Shown: in pieces, positions 24,085-33,122 of the stretch
How the letters are laid out: each line of letters opens with the position of its first letter
Numbering within the stretch: position 1 is the first letter of the stretch
From: Ruminococcus_C callidus
GTDB taxonomy: Bacteria > Bacillota > Clostridia > Oscillospirales > Ruminococcaceae
Direction of reading: 5' to 3'
Assembly: GCF_049562855.1 (NCBI RefSeq)
Contig: NZ_CP186925.1
Span: forward strand, 1,550,001 to 1,614,000
DNA length: 64,000 bases
Notes under the pieces: model-generated
The model's database searches: none
Told to the model about the DNA's origin: nothing
What the model saw: the letters and a program-made list of their open reading frames with translations, nothing else
Program-made: the position numbers and the translations under genes

Positions 24085-24618
24085 GTCTATCCAGAGGATC
24101 TGGTCATCTTTCCGCGGCTTTGGCTGCGGCAGTTCTCCGGCAGCGTAGCCCAGAATACAGAATCCCACGCCGCGATAAGTTTCCGGAATCCCCCACTGTT
24201 TCAGCAGTGCTTTTCCGGCTTCGCTGTCAAATGTTTCTCTTGCACGGTGAATCCAGCAGCTGCCCAGACCGACAGCGTATGCTGCATTCAGCATGGCACC
24301 CATGGCAAGGCTGCCGTCTTCTACCCATGTGTGTACTGTGGAATCTACCAGTACCAGAATTGCCACCGGTGCTCCATAAAACGGATCCCGATCTGCTGCA
24401 CCCATGATCTCTGCGTTTTGATTGGACAGCTGGTGCAGCATTTCCGGATTTCGTATCACCACAAATTTGGTAGGCATACGGTTCATGCCTGTGGGAGCAT
24501 ACTGTCCGGCAGTTAGAACCGCCTGAATTTTTTCCTGTTCCACCGGCTTGGTACTGTTATAACTCCGCACGCTTCTTCTGGTGCAAAGTGCATGCAGTAC
24601 TGCATTTTCTTCATACAT
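24082..24618 (-). CDS. Nitroreductase family protein, 178 aa
   Basis: FMN-dependent nitroreductase fold: TRRSVRSY near the N-terminus (the FMN-binding RRSxRxF motif), APTGMNRMPTKFVVI (residues about 40-56), and the C-terminal GLGSCWIHRARE and GFCILGYAAGE segments. Length fits the short (~170-190 aa) subfamily. Members reduce nitroaromatics, quinones or flavins using NAD(P)H; the substrate here cannot be told. The start follows GGAGGTAATCGAAC. This is the first host gene beyond the prophage, 6 bp downstream of the metallo-hydrolase gene and likely cotranscribed with it. Confidence 0.9.
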   Translation of the reverse strand: MYEENAVLHALCTRRSVRSYNSTKPVEQEKIQAVLTAGQYAPTGMNRMPTKFVVIRNPEMLHQLSNQNAEIMGAADRDPFYGAPVAILVLVDSTVHTWVEDGSLAMGAMLNAAYAVGLGSCWIHRARETFDSEAGKALLKQWGIPETYRGVGFCILGYAAGELPQPKPRKDDQILWID

Positions 24619-24624
24619 GTTCGA

Positions 24625-26217
24625 TTACCTCCGTTCCCATTTGGAGCAGAGTTCGCCCAGCTGGTCTGCCATTTTTGCCAGTTCCTTGTTGGACAATCCC
24701 CTGCTGTTTTGTACCAATGCTGTCAGACGGCTCAACGTCTGCGACAGCCGGTCGTATGTCATTGCACTCCGACGCGGCTTCTGCTGAATCGGCACCGCAA
24801 GTGCATCGTAAGTGATTTTTCCGGTGGCAATGTCAAATTCCGCACCGCTGTACGGTGCATAAGCATCAATGCCCAAAGACAGCCACAATTTTTCCCGAAA
24901 TGCCTCAGCAGATTCTGCCGAACCGTGGTTGACGAACACTTTCTGTACGCCCTGTACTTGTGAGATCCACGACAGCAGCCCTTTTTGGTCTGCATGTCCA
25001 CTCATACCCTGCAGCTGGACGATCTGAGCACTGACCTGCACGGTTTCGCCAAACAGTGTTACCGTTTTGGCTCCCTCAATAATGCGTCTACCCAAAGAGC
25101 CCTCTGCCTGATAGCCAACGAACAAAATGGTGTTTTCCGGCTTCCACAAGTTGTGTTTCAAGTGGTGTTTAATTCGTCCGGCTTCGCACATACCACTGGC
25201 GGACAGAATGACTTTCGGGCGTTTGTCCGCGTTGATTGCTTTGGAAGCATCGCTTGTCACTGCCGGAATCAGTCCGGAAACGCCAATGGGGTTAATGCCG
25301 CGGCGAACATATGTCAGTGCTTCCTCATCGAAACAGCTTTCCTTATTTCGCATGAAAATTTCAGTTGCTTCAATGGCAAGCGGGCTGTCCATGTAAATCG
25401 GGAAATCGCTGAATTCCGGCAGTATGTTTTCATCTTTGATCTGCTTGAAATAGTACAGTAGTTCCTGTGTGCGTCCTACAGCAAAAGACGGAATGATGAC
25501 GCTACCGCCACGGCTGAATGTATCTTTTAACACCTGTACCAAGCCTGGAATATATCCCTTTGGTTTTTCGTGCAGCCGGTTCCCGTAGGTGGATTCCATG
25601 ACCACATAGTCTGCATCTTCCGGCGGCTGCGGATCACGAATTAGCGGCTGGTTCAGGTTACCGATGTCACCGGAAAATACCAGTTTTTTGGAAATACCGT
25701 TCTCGGTCAGCCAGATCTCAATGCTGGACGAACCCAGCAAATGTCCCGCATCGAGAAACCGCACATCAATGCCGGATGTCAGCGTGAATCGTTCGCCATA
25801 TGGGTGTGGCACAAACAGTTCCAGTGCTCCCAATGCCTCTTTCATGGTGTACAGCGGCACATAGGGTTCGCCGCCTTTTCGCATTGCCTTGCGGTTTCGC
25901 CATTCTGCTTCGAATTCCTGAATGTGTGCACTGTCCCGCAGCATGATCTCACAGAGAGAACACGTGGCTGAGGTAGCGTGGATCTCACCGGAGAAGCCGC
26001 CGGCGTACAACAGCGGCAGCAAGCCGGAGTGGTCAATGTGAGCATGCGTCAGCAGCACATAGTCGATTTGTGACGGAGCACAAGGGATTTTTACATTTTC
26101 ATAGGTATCTCTCCCCTGCTCCATACCGAAATCCACCAGAAGCCGCTTTCCGCAGACTTCCAGATAGGTACAGCTGCCAGTGACTTCATGAGTAGCCCCG
26201 ATAAATGTCATTTTCAT
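24625..26217 (-). CDS. Metallo-beta-lactamase/beta-CASP RNA-processing hydrolase, 530 aa
   Basis: The HxHxDH zinc-binding motif is at residues 58-63 (HAHIDH); further family motifs are GHLLGSSS, FSGDIG, and MESTYGNR. The beta-CASP region includes GSVIIPSFAVGRTQELLY, ILSASGMCEAGRIKHHL and the closing MSGHADQKGLLSWI and VFVNHG segments. Proteins of this type are ribonucleases of the CPSF/YsH1-like group, probably acting on RNA; the exact substrate is not known. The ATG at 26217 follows AGGAGTGAATCGTTT; a longer frame is open upstream but lacks a ribosome binding site. The C-terminal ~70 residues are an extra helical region (YDRLSQTLSRLTALVQ) of unknown role. Confidence 0.92.
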   Translation of the reverse strand: MKMTFIGATHEVTGSCTYLEVCGKRLLVDFGMEQGRDTYENVKIPCAPSQIDYVLLTHAHIDHSGLLPLLYAGGFSGEIHATSATCSLCEIMLRDSAHIQEFEAEWRNRKAMRKGGEPYVPLYTMKEALGALELFVPHPYGERFTLTSGIDVRFLDAGHLLGSSSIEIWLTENGISKKLVFSGDIGNLNQPLIRDPQPPEDADYVVMESTYGNRLHEKPKGYIPGLVQVLKDTFSRGGSVIIPSFAVGRTQELLYYFKQIKDENILPEFSDFPIYMDSPLAIEATEIFMRNKESCFDEEALTYVRRGINPIGVSGLIPAVTSDASKAINADKRPKVILSASGMCEAGRIKHHLKHNLWKPENTILFVGYQAEGSLGRRIIEGAKTVTLFGETVQVSAQIVQLQGMSGHADQKGLLSWISQVQGVQKVFVNHGSAESAEAFREKLWLSLGIDAYAPYSGAEFDIATGKITYDALAVPIQQKPRRSAMTYDRLSQTLSRLTALVQNSRGLSNKELAKMADQLGELCSKWERR

Positions 26218-26241
26218 AAACGATTCACTCCTTTCAAATAT

Positions 26242-26294
26242 AAAAAGCACTGTACAGCAGGGCAAAACCGCCCACGGCTGACAGTGCTTTTTTT
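26242..26294 (-). terminator. Terminator downstream of the GtrA-family gene
   Basis: AAAAAGCACTGT (26242-26253) pairs with ACAGTGCTTTTTT (26281-26293), with an inner CAGC/GCTG stem. Read leftward it ends in a U tract. Confidence 0.85.
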
Positions 26295-26319
26295 GGATAA
26301 AAGCGGCTTTTTCAGCCGG

Positions 26320-26826
26320 TTAAGCTTCTTTTTTCGAAAACAAGAGATACTTCCGTGCGAAGAAATTCCACAGGAATGCCACCATAGTGGAAACTACTTT
26401 TCCGATCATCTGATAGGCACTGGTGATATTTCCAAGTGTTATCTCGCTGACCTTTGTAATGCCGATCGTCAGCAGAAGTCCCACCACGCCGATTGCGGCG
26501 AATGCGAGAAATTCCACCAGACGGGACTGCACTTTCGACGAACGAAAGACCCAGAATGTACTCAGGAAGTAGTTGGCAAGCAGTCCGGCAACAAAGGAAC
26601 AGCCGTTTGCAAGAATGGCGTAATGCTGGTCAAATACGGCAAAAAACAGCAGTGCGGAAATTCCCCAGTCTACCACAGTTGCAGCTCCGCCTACAAAACA
26701 GTAGCGGAAGAATTGAATCAGCGTATTTTCAGTGGCACCGGCAAATAATTTCCCGAATTGTCCGTGCCTGAGAATCTGCCAGAATTCCTGCCAGTTGGAA
26801 GTTGGTTTTGTATGTTCTTGCTCCAT
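26320..26826 (-). CDS. GtrA-like polytopic membrane protein, 168 aa
   Basis: GtrA family pattern: an N-terminal soluble stretch, then four hydrophobic helices, starting FFRYCFVGGAATVVDWGISALLFF, with ANYFLSTFWVF after helix 2-3, and KVVSTMVAFLWNFFARKYLLF at the end, matching the typical FxxNRxWxF and SxxxFxxNRxxVF elements of the family. GtrA-like proteins help translocate undecaprenyl-phosphate-linked sugars in O-antigen or teichoic acid glucosylation, or act in arabinogalactan export in other phyla. No glycosyltransferase is adjacent, so the partner is unknown. A terminator follows. Confidence 0.88.
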   Translation of the reverse strand: MEQEHTKPTSNWQEFWQILRHGQFGKLFAGATENTLIQFFRYCFVGGAATVVDWGISALLFFAVFDQHYAILANGCSFVAGLLANYFLSTFWVFRSSKVQSRLVEFLAFAAIGVVGLLLTIGITKVSEITLGNITSAYQMIGKVVSTMVAFLWNFFARKYLLFSKKEA

Positions 26827-26865
26827 GAAAAATGATATTCCTTTCTTTCGGTTTCAGCAATGCCT

Positions 26866-29409
26866 TTACTTTGCCTGCGGTCCGAGGTATTGAATGATGT
26901 GTACCAAAAATTGCAGAAGCATAACGCTGTCTGCGGTGTCCACTTCTCCGTCAACGTTGCAGTCGCCGGCACGCCGCTGCTGGTCGTTCCCTGTCACTGC
27001 ACCGGCAGCCATCTTATTCAGCAACACGGCATCAGTCACATCGATTCGACCGTCCAGATTGACATCACCGTACATGACAGATGGTGTGACATCAGAACCG
27101 CTTTCCGAGGTTTTTGTAGTGTTTGCAGTGGTTTCGGTTGTATCTGTGGAAGGTGCAGCGGATGATGTCTGCTCCGTTGTGGTAGTTTCCGCAGAGGTAC
27201 TGGTAGCTTTGGTTGTTACAGTAGTAGTTTTAGTGGTAGTGATCGTGGTTTCCGCAGGTGTTGTGGTGGTGGTAACTGCCGGCTTGTTGCCATTCGGTTC
27301 AATGCCACCTACCAGTTCTCCATTGGAGTATACACAAATGTAATCGGTTCTGGTTTCGGAGCCGTCCTGATAGGTATCCTTGCACTTGGTAATGCCCTGA
27401 TAACTCCAGTCGTTGGTGGGATCCCACTTATCGCCGTAGTACAAGCCCACGGTGAACTGATATTTCTTGTTGGAGTTGGCAATTTTATAGCCGTCCCACT
27501 TTACTTCTACATAGTAAATATCCGGATCGTAAGAAGCATCGTACTGGTACGGACCAGAGATCACACCGTCTGCCGGAGCAGCTTCTACGCTTGCCTGATC
27601 GTATAACTCATTGCCGGTAACTTTGCTGATATTGGATTTGTTTTCCATTTCTGCGATACTGAAATAATACCGCATGGACAGGTCGGTCTTGGGTGTGATA
27701 GAATTGGTACGCATCTGAATGGCAAGCTTTGTCACGCCGGCACCGGAAGTCTGTATGTCGTCTACCGCATAAGCATCTACCCAGAAATCGTTGCCGCCGT
27801 TATCACTGCCGCTGTTCTTATCTTCCGGCGGGAAATCCGGTGTGATCTCCATTGCATCTGTGCCGTAGTAATCATACAGACCAGCACACGCTCCTACAAA
27901 AGCAGCGTTATAGTCAATGGTAACTTCGTTATAGATCCAGTCTGCGGTAATGTCGTTATGCTTATCTTGTGCATCCGGGCCGCCGACCAGTGCACCATAG
28001 AGCACATGCTTCTGCTCGTCGGTGTCCTCACACTTTGTCAGACCAGAAGCTGCACGGTGGTGCGGGAATTTCGCTGCGGTTTCATCGTAGCCAACTTCAT
28101 AGGCACGGTTCATGGGGTTATCCCCCAGCAGATATTCCATCTGTCCCTTTGCCCATTCGCTGTATTCGCCGGGCTTTCCGTTGTTGTTATATTTATCGTA
28201 TACCAACGCCATCATCTGAGCCGCCGCATTGTATCGTGCAGAGCCCCATGTGTTCAGCCAGAAATAACCAGCCGGTGTAATGGTTCCCACGCCGCCAGTC
28301 ATGTATTTGTTCAGGGCTTCTGCTACGGAACTCCAGCAGTTCATTTCCTCGTAGGGACTCTTTCCGGCAGCTTTCTTGTATTCGTCAATGAAGTTCGGGT
28401 ACTGCTCGCTGGTGATCTCGCCCAGAATACACTGCACGCCGCCCCAGACATCGTTCCAGCAGTAGACATAGCAGGGTGCTGCATAGTAGTCGTAGTACGG
28501 GAAGATCTGTTCCAGATAGTGGTGATCGCCGGTGATCTTGTACATCCATGCAGAAGCCCAGCAGTAATCGTCTTCCCACTTGGACGAATTGTAATAAGCC
28601 TTCGGACCATCGCCGTTGTCGCTCAGCTGCTTTTCGTGAGTTTCTGCGAATTTATACAGTGCTGTTGCATAGTCCAGCGACTTCTGTGCATATTCCGGAT
28701 CGGTGTCCTTGAAGTTCAGGTAGTTGATCGCCAGCGAAGCAGCGGCAGAAGCAACATAGTCTGTCTGTGGCTTATCGCCGGTGAGGAAAAATGCCGGACG
28801 ATCCATTTCATCCAATTCCGGTGCGTTCCAGTAAGCGTGGTCAATGTCACCGTCGCCTACCTGATAGCAATGTGCAATCACGTCACCGTTGGAATCCAAG
28901 AAGGTACACTTCATCAAATAGTCGTTAAAGTACCGCAGAATAGTTTCGATATGGTCGTCCTGACCAGTTTTCTGGTAAGCATCACGGAATTCGTAATAGC
29001 CCCAGCCCAGTGTTGCTGCAGAGTAGTTCTCCGGCATACCGAATTTTACATGGTCGCCGGCATCATGGAAACCGCCGGCAACATCGATGTAGCCGTCCCC
29101 GTCCGGATCCAGTATATCTTTATACTTGGTGAGGAAATCGGCACTTAAATTGGTGGCGGTGGAGTTCATGGCAACCTGAGCATCATAGGTATGGCAGTTG
29201 CCACGCCAAGTGTAGCGGTTGTTGTCCTGTACTTCTGTGCCGCACATATTGCCGTCGTAAAAATAGATGGAATATTGCAGTGCCCGTGCAAAATTCGCTT
29301 CTTTTTCGTCTGCAGCTCCCACGGCTACAGAACTGCATGTCCCTGCCAGCATAGCACCGCTGAGCAAGACGGAAAGCAGTCGTTTGCTTCCTTTGGAAAA
29401 TCGTTTCAT
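26866..29409 (-). CDS. GH9 cellulase with CBM3 and dockerin, 847 aa
   Basis: A signal peptide (about 1-33) is followed by a GH9 catalytic domain (about 35-525): the GGFHDAGDH motif (Asp116 and Asp119, the general-base pair) and the later FPHHRAAS and NEVTIDYNAAF motifs (the Glu of the latter is the predicted acid). A family 3 carbohydrate-binding module (about 545-690, FWVDAYAVDDIQTSGAGVTKLAIQMRTN) follows, then a Thr-rich linker (about 705-775) and a C-terminal type-I-like dockerin with two Ca-binding repeats (GDVNLDGRIDVTDAVLLNK and GDCNVDGEVDTADSVMLLQ). It should degrade cellulose as part of a cellulosome; the scaffoldin is not in this window. The linker has the TTT/ETTT composition seen in neighbouring enzymes. 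Confidence 0.96.
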   Translation of the reverse strand: MKRFSKGSKRLLSVLLSGAMLAGTCSSVAVGAADEKEANFARALQYSIYFYDGNMCGTEVQDNNRYTWRGNCHTYDAQVAMNSTATNLSADFLTKYKDILDPDGDGYIDVAGGFHDAGDHVKFGMPENYSAATLGWGYYEFRDAYQKTGQDDHIETILRYFNDYLMKCTFLDSNGDVIAHCYQVGDGDIDHAYWNAPELDEMDRPAFFLTGDKPQTDYVASAAASLAINYLNFKDTDPEYAQKSLDYATALYKFAETHEKQLSDNGDGPKAYYNSSKWEDDYCWASAWMYKITGDHHYLEQIFPYYDYYAAPCYVYCWNDVWGGVQCILGEITSEQYPNFIDEYKKAAGKSPYEEMNCWSSVAEALNKYMTGGVGTITPAGYFWLNTWGSARYNAAAQMMALVYDKYNNNGKPGEYSEWAKGQMEYLLGDNPMNRAYEVGYDETAAKFPHHRAASGLTKCEDTDEQKHVLYGALVGGPDAQDKHNDITADWIYNEVTIDYNAAFVGACAGLYDYYGTDAMEITPDFPPEDKNSGSDNGGNDFWVDAYAVDDIQTSGAGVTKLAIQMRTNSITPKTDLSMRYYFSIAEMENKSNISKVTGNELYDQASVEAAPADGVISGPYQYDASYDPDIYYVEVKWDGYKIANSNKKYQFTVGLYYGDKWDPTNDWSYQGITKCKDTYQDGSETRTDYICVYSNGELVGGIEPNGNKPAVTTTTTPAETTITTTKTTTVTTKATSTSAETTTTEQTSSAAPSTDTTETTANTTKTSESGSDVTPSVMYGDVNLDGRIDVTDAVLLNKMAAGAVTGNDQQRRAGDCNVDGEVDTADSVMLLQFLVHIIQYLGPQAK

Positions 29410-29656
29410 TTAATTTAATCCCTTTCCTTTCCGAAATGATTTGATCGGAATGCCTTTATTCGATTATCTTCATTATACGCGATTTTCAAGAAAAAGTCAA
29501 CAGTTTTTTTCTTGTTTCATTGCACAATTTGTGAAAAATGTAAGCTGCCTTAATGATTTTCCCGCTTTATAAGCTTTATAAATAGATGTTTTATGCAAAA
29601 TATCAGCACTCGGCCGTAAAATACGAAAATGCGTGCACAATATTGCAAACAAGACT
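29410..29656. other. Gene-free stretch upstream of the GH9 gene
   Basis: Apart from the GH9 promoter (29472-29500), the sequence up to the tRNA terminator is AT-rich and holds no coding region or structure I can support. Confidence 0.6.
29472..29500 (-). promoter_or_regulatory. Promoter of the GH9 gene
   Basis: On the minus strand TTGACT (29500-29495), a 17-bp spacer, and TATAAT (29477-29472), about 60 bp before the GH9 ATG. Confidence 0.8.
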
Positions 29657-29704
29657 AAAAAAGCCACACAATTTCAAACAAAGTCGAAACTGCGTGGCTT
29701 TTTG
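29657..29704 (-). terminator. Terminator downstream of tRNA-Ser
   Basis: AAAAAGCCAC and GTGGCTTTTT form the stem, read leftward into a U tract. Confidence 0.75.
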
Positions 29705-29711
29705 AAAAACA

Positions 29712-29800
29712 TGGCGGAGAGTGTGGGATTCGAACCCACGTGCCCTTTCGGACAACTGCATTTCGAGTGCAGCTCGTTATGACCACTTCGATAACTCTCC
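29712..29800 (-). tRNA. tRNA-Ser (anticodon CGA)
   Basis: Class II tRNA with an extended variable arm. The 7-bp acceptor stem GGAGAGT/ACTCTCC is intact, with discriminator G and an encoded CCA. The anticodon stem CTGCA/TGCAG encloses loop CTCGAAA, giving anticodon CGA for Ser UCG. The T arm has GTTCGAATCC. Confidence 0.97.
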
Positions 29801-29975
29801 AAATCAGTGCATAAGAATCGTCAAATCCAACGACGATACAACACTTTGTATTATATCACATTTTACAAAGAAAAGCAAGCTTTTTTTTAAAATTGTACTT
29901 GTGCACAAATTTTATCTCAATGTTTTGGTGAAAATTATCTCATTTGTTGTATTTTCACTAGTATTGCAGAAAGGC

Positions 29976-30004
29976 TTGACTTTTCCGGAAAAATCCATTA
30001 TAAT
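29976..30004 (+). promoter_or_regulatory. Promoter of the anchored Thr/Pro-rich protein gene
   Basis: TTGACT (29976-29981), 17-bp spacer, TATAAT (29999-30004). Confidence 0.82.
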
Positions 30005-30064
30005 AAAGTGAAATGTCTTTGCGTAAAAACAGTAAAATTTTCTTTTTCAGAAAGGTTTTGGAAT

Positions 30065-30628
30065 ATGAAAAACTTCTTTGCAAATTTGTCACACCCCACC
30101 AAAATCACGCTGATCACCTGCTCCAGCTTTGTGATATTGACAATGCTGATCTTGATTTTTTTGATGCTCTGTCCGATTCAGGAAAGCAGTTCCGCCAACA
30201 ACGTCAATGATTCTCTGGTGGTAACTGTGGCTTCCACAGAAGAAACCCAGATCACCAGCGAAACCACAGCGTCAGCAGTTTCTACTAAATTTGAGCGAAA
30301 GACCACCGATGCCAATCGTGTCATTACAGAAACTATTACTACCGCGAAAACCTATGGCACACAGGCAGTCTATGAAGATGATGATACGTATAACAACTAC
30401 GGTTCATATGATGACGATACAGACAACAGCTATCAGCCGGCAGTGACCACACGGGCATACTACAACAATAATACCAGTAACGCAACAAAACCCCGATACA
30501 CCACTCCGGCAGCGACACAGCCGCCGGCTCCAAATGCTCCTGTTGTTACACAGGCACCAGTAGTTACTGCGGCACCTTCTGTTCCGGAAGAAACGATTCC
30601 GGCTCCAGATGATGGTTTCTATGATTGA
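30065..30628 (+). CDS. Membrane-anchored Thr/Pro-rich extracellular protein, 187 aa
   Basis: The ATG at 30065 follows AGAAAGG. One membrane segment (ITLITCSSFVILTMLILIFLML, written in parts) near the N-terminus is followed by an extracellular low-complexity region rich in Thr, Asn, Asp, Tyr and Pro (TTDANRVITETITTAKTYG, DDDTYNNYGSYDDDTDNSY, PAATQPPAPNAPVVTQAP). The product looks like a signal-anchored spacer protein, possibly a cell-surface display or wall-spanning linker. No enzymatic domain. Function unknown. A perfect promoter and a strong terminator make this a single-gene unit. Confidence 0.7.
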   Translation: MKNFFANLSHPTKITLITCSSFVILTMLILIFLMLCPIQESSSANNVNDSLVVTVASTEETQITSETTASAVSTKFERKTTDANRVITETITTAKTYGTQAVYEDDDTYNNYGSYDDDTDNSYQPAVTTRAYYNNNTSNATKPRYTTPAATQPPAPNAPVVTQAPVVTAAPSVPEETIPAPDDGFYD

Positions 30629-30662
30629 TTTTCTAGGAACAAAACCATATTGATGAATAAAG

Positions 30663-30702
30663 AAAAAACCGGACTAGGCAGCACTGCCGGTCCGGTTTTT
30701 TG
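30663..30702 (+). terminator. Terminator after the anchored protein gene
   Basis: AAAAAACCGGAC and GTCCGGTTTTTT form a 12-bp stem around a short GGCAG-CTGCC inner stem. Confidence 0.9.
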
Positions 30703-30742
30703 CAATAGGACATGAAAAATGTCTGAACAGAGAGGAATACAG

Positions 30743-32086
30743 ATGAAAAAGAATTCGTTAGGCTTTCGCCTGCTTCGGCTGGTGACATTTTGGGTCACAG
30801 GAAATCTGACAGCCATTTTTGCCATATGGCACGCCGCTGTCGGTTGGAAAATTCTTGTCGGCATCTTGTGCGGTATCTTGTTCCTGTTCTTCCAGTTTGC
30901 CCATGTGCATACCATAGCAGGAGAAAAGAAGCTGGCTTCATTGGCACACGGCTGTGATCTGCTCCGCACCAGCACTGTCTGGTTTTGTCTGGAACTTCTC
31001 ACTGCCGGTGCACTTTTTCGGGGCGTGAAATTGTTCTGGGTAATTCTGCTGATCGATCTGGGTGTGTTCTCTCTGCTCTGCTGGTTCACAGTGTTTCAGG
31101 GGCTGCTGCATATCGCTCTGCACTCCACACAGGTGAAACTGCCGTGGCATGTTGCCCTCTTTTTTCTCTGGTGGGTGCCGCCGCTGAATTTGTTTCTGGT
31201 GGGGCATGTCTATCATACTGCCAAACGGGAATTGCAGCTGGAGTGTGCCAAAGCCGAATGTAACGTTATGCGAAAAGAATCAGAGATCTGCAAGACCAGG
31301 TATCCGATTTTGCTGGTGCACGGCATCTTTTTTCGGGACTGGCAATTTTTCAATTACTGGGGACGGATTCCGGCAGAACTGATTCGAAACGGAGCAACTA
31401 TTTTTTACGGAAAACAGCAGTCGGCACAATCGATTTCCGTCAGTGCCAAGGAACTGGCAGCACAAATTCAGTCTGTTATTGCTGAAACTGGTGCGGAAAA
31501 GGTCAACGTCATTGCCCATTCCAAGGGCGGTCTGGACTGCCGCTGTGCCATGCAGGAATATGGTGCGGCAAAGTATGTGGCTTCTCTGACAACGATCAAT
31601 ACGCCGCATCATGGCTGTGCCTTTGTGGACGATCTATTGCAAAAGGTGCCGGCAGGTGTGGCACGATGGATCGCAGCAAAGTATAACCGGCTGTTTACAA
31701 AACTGGGAGATCAGAATCCGGATTTTCTGGCTGGTGTGCGGGAATTGACTGCCGAAAACTGTCAAAAATTTCATACGGAACATCCCCCTATTTCCGGTGT
31801 CTATTATCAGGCGGTGATGTCCAGGATGCACAGTGCATTTTCCGCCCCGTTCCCGCTGTGGCTGGGATATTTCCTGAACCGGCGAAAAGCTGGAGAGAAC
31901 GACGGCCTGGTACCGGTTGTATCGGCAAAACTGGAGTGGGCACCTTTTCTCATGGTGCCTGAAACTAAGCGGCGGGGAGTTTCCCACGGGGATATGATCG
32001 ACCTGAATCGGGAAAATATTCCGGACTTTGACGTGCGGGAATGGTACAGCCAGCTGGTACAAAAGCTAAAACAAAATGGATTTTGA
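30743..32086 (+). CDS. Alpha/beta hydrolase, lipase-like, membrane-linked, 447 aa
   Basis: The ATG at 30743 follows AGAGGAATACAG. The N-terminal ~160 residues hold several hydrophobic segments (RLVTFWVTGNLTAIFAIW, ILVGILCGILFLFF, LLIDLGVFSLLCW), so it is membrane-attached. The hydrolase domain starts at YPILLVHGIFFRDW (~190) and has the nucleophile elbow AHSKGG (Ser about 259), then TINTPHHGC, close to bacterial triacylglycerol lipases with an oxyanion HG pair. GENDGLVPV supplies the likely acid and SHGDMID the His. It probably acts on acyl esters at the membrane. The next gene starts 10 bp downstream. Confidence 0.85.
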   Translation: MKKNSLGFRLLRLVTFWVTGNLTAIFAIWHAAVGWKILVGILCGILFLFFQFAHVHTIAGEKKLASLAHGCDLLRTSTVWFCLELLTAGALFRGVKLFWVILLIDLGVFSLLCWFTVFQGLLHIALHSTQVKLPWHVALFFLWWVPPLNLFLVGHVYHTAKRELQLECAKAECNVMRKESEICKTRYPILLVHGIFFRDWQFFNYWGRIPAELIRNGATIFYGKQQSAQSISVSAKELAAQIQSVIAETGAEKVNVIAHSKGGLDCRCAMQEYGAAKYVASLTTINTPHHGCAFVDDLLQKVPAGVARWIAAKYNRLFTKLGDQNPDFLAGVRELTAENCQKFHTEHPPISGVYYQAVMSRMHSAFSAPFPLWLGYFLNRRKAGENDGLVPVVSAKLEWAPFLMVPETKRRGVSHGDMIDLNRENIPDFDVREWYSQLVQKLKQNGF

Positions 32087-32096
32087 GGTGACTGCA

Positions 32097-33122
32097 ATGA
32101 AAACCACGTATGATGCAAATATCTTGACCTATTGCCAGTGGCGGGATGATCTGACCATGCAACAATCGCCTTTCTGTCACGTGGACAATCTGATTTTCTG
32201 CTGCCTGTCTTATCTGAACTGGGACGGCATCGCAGAAGGTTTTACCGCAGCGGAATCGATTTCTCTGCGGGATGCAGCAAGGCTCTGGGAACACCGTCCC
32301 ACTGCAGAACAGAAAGTGCGGGTAGAAACTGACCGCGACCTACTTCGGCAGACCGCAGCCAGCCGGCGTTTCGGAGAAGTGCGTTTATTCCGTTATGCAG
32401 AACAATTCAGCGAAACCCAGCAGCAGCAATTTTCCGCCACTGCATTTCTGCTGGACAGTGATACTGTTTATGTGGCATTCCGTGGCACAGACAACACACT
32501 GACTGGCTGGCGGGAAGATTTCAACTTGTCTTTTCTGCCCTATGTGCCGTCACAGGCAGCAGCGGCGGCGTATCTGCGGGGGATTTTGTCACTGGGATTT
32601 TCCAACGTCTATGTGGGCGGACACTCCAAAGGCGGCAATCTGGCAGTTTATGCAGCCGTCCAAATGCAGCCGAAAGACTTTCCGCGGATTCGTGCAGTCT
32701 ATAACAATGACGGACCAGGCTTTGTGACAGACCTGTTTGCTGAGCCGCAGTTTCAGCAATTGCAGGAACGAGTGTATACCTTTGTTCCACAAGCTTCTGT
32801 AGTAGGCATGCTGCTGGAGCATGACGAGAAATATCAGGTAGTTTACAGCACACAAAAAGGTTTTTTGCAGCACGATCCATACTCGTGGTGTGTGATCCGG
32901 AATGACTGGTACTATTCCGAGGATACCACCAACACCAGTAAGCTGCTGGATTCCTCGCTGCGGCAGTGGATCCTGGGCATGAAACCGGAGGAGCGAGAAA
33001 AGCTGACCGATGCCATTTTCCACATTCTGCAAAGTGAAACCAATGCCCATACCATACAAGATCTGATCGGCGGCGGTGCAGGAACGCTCTCTGGTGTGCT
33101 CCGTGCATGGACAGACATGTAG
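32097..33122 (+). CDS. DUF2974 (Mbeg1-like) alpha/beta hydrolase, 341 aa, with in-frame amber
   Basis: DUF2974 pattern: NILTYCQWRDDL at the N-terminus, then DNLIFCCLSYL, FRGTDNTLTGWREDFN, the nucleophile motif GGHSKGG (Ser about 177), YNNDGPGF, FVPQASVVGMLLEH and HDPYSW, all typical of the family. The ATG at 32097 follows GAGGTGACTGCA. The TAG at 33120 is followed in frame by 41 more codons (PETRRFMQKMLTELLHS at the start) that look like the natural C-terminus of the family. Members are thought to be secreted or membrane-acting esterases/lipases; the role is unproven. It is cotranscribed with the preceding hydrolase. Confidence 0.88.
   Translation: MKTTYDANILTYCQWRDDLTMQQSPFCHVDNLIFCCLSYLNWDGIAEGFTAAESISLRDAARLWEHRPTAEQKVRVETDRDLLRQTAASRRFGEVRLFRYAEQFSETQQQQFSATAFLLDSDTVYVAFRGTDNTLTGWREDFNLSFLPYVPSQAAAAAYLRGILSLGFSNVYVGGHSKGGNLAVYAAVQMQPKDFPRIRAVYNNDGPGFVTDLFAEPQFQQLQERVYTFVPQASVVGMLLEHDEKYQVVYSTQKGFLQHDPYSWCVIRNDWYYSEDTTNTSKLLDSSLRQWILGMKPEEREKLTDAIFHILQSETNAHTIQDLIGGGAGTLSGVLRAWTDM

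Noticed and set aside
27958..29148. Long open frame (396 codons) opposite the GH9 gene
   Set aside because: It lies wholly within a clear GH9 gene on the other strand, has Cys/Val/Ile-rich content typical of antisense shadows, and no ribosome binding site.
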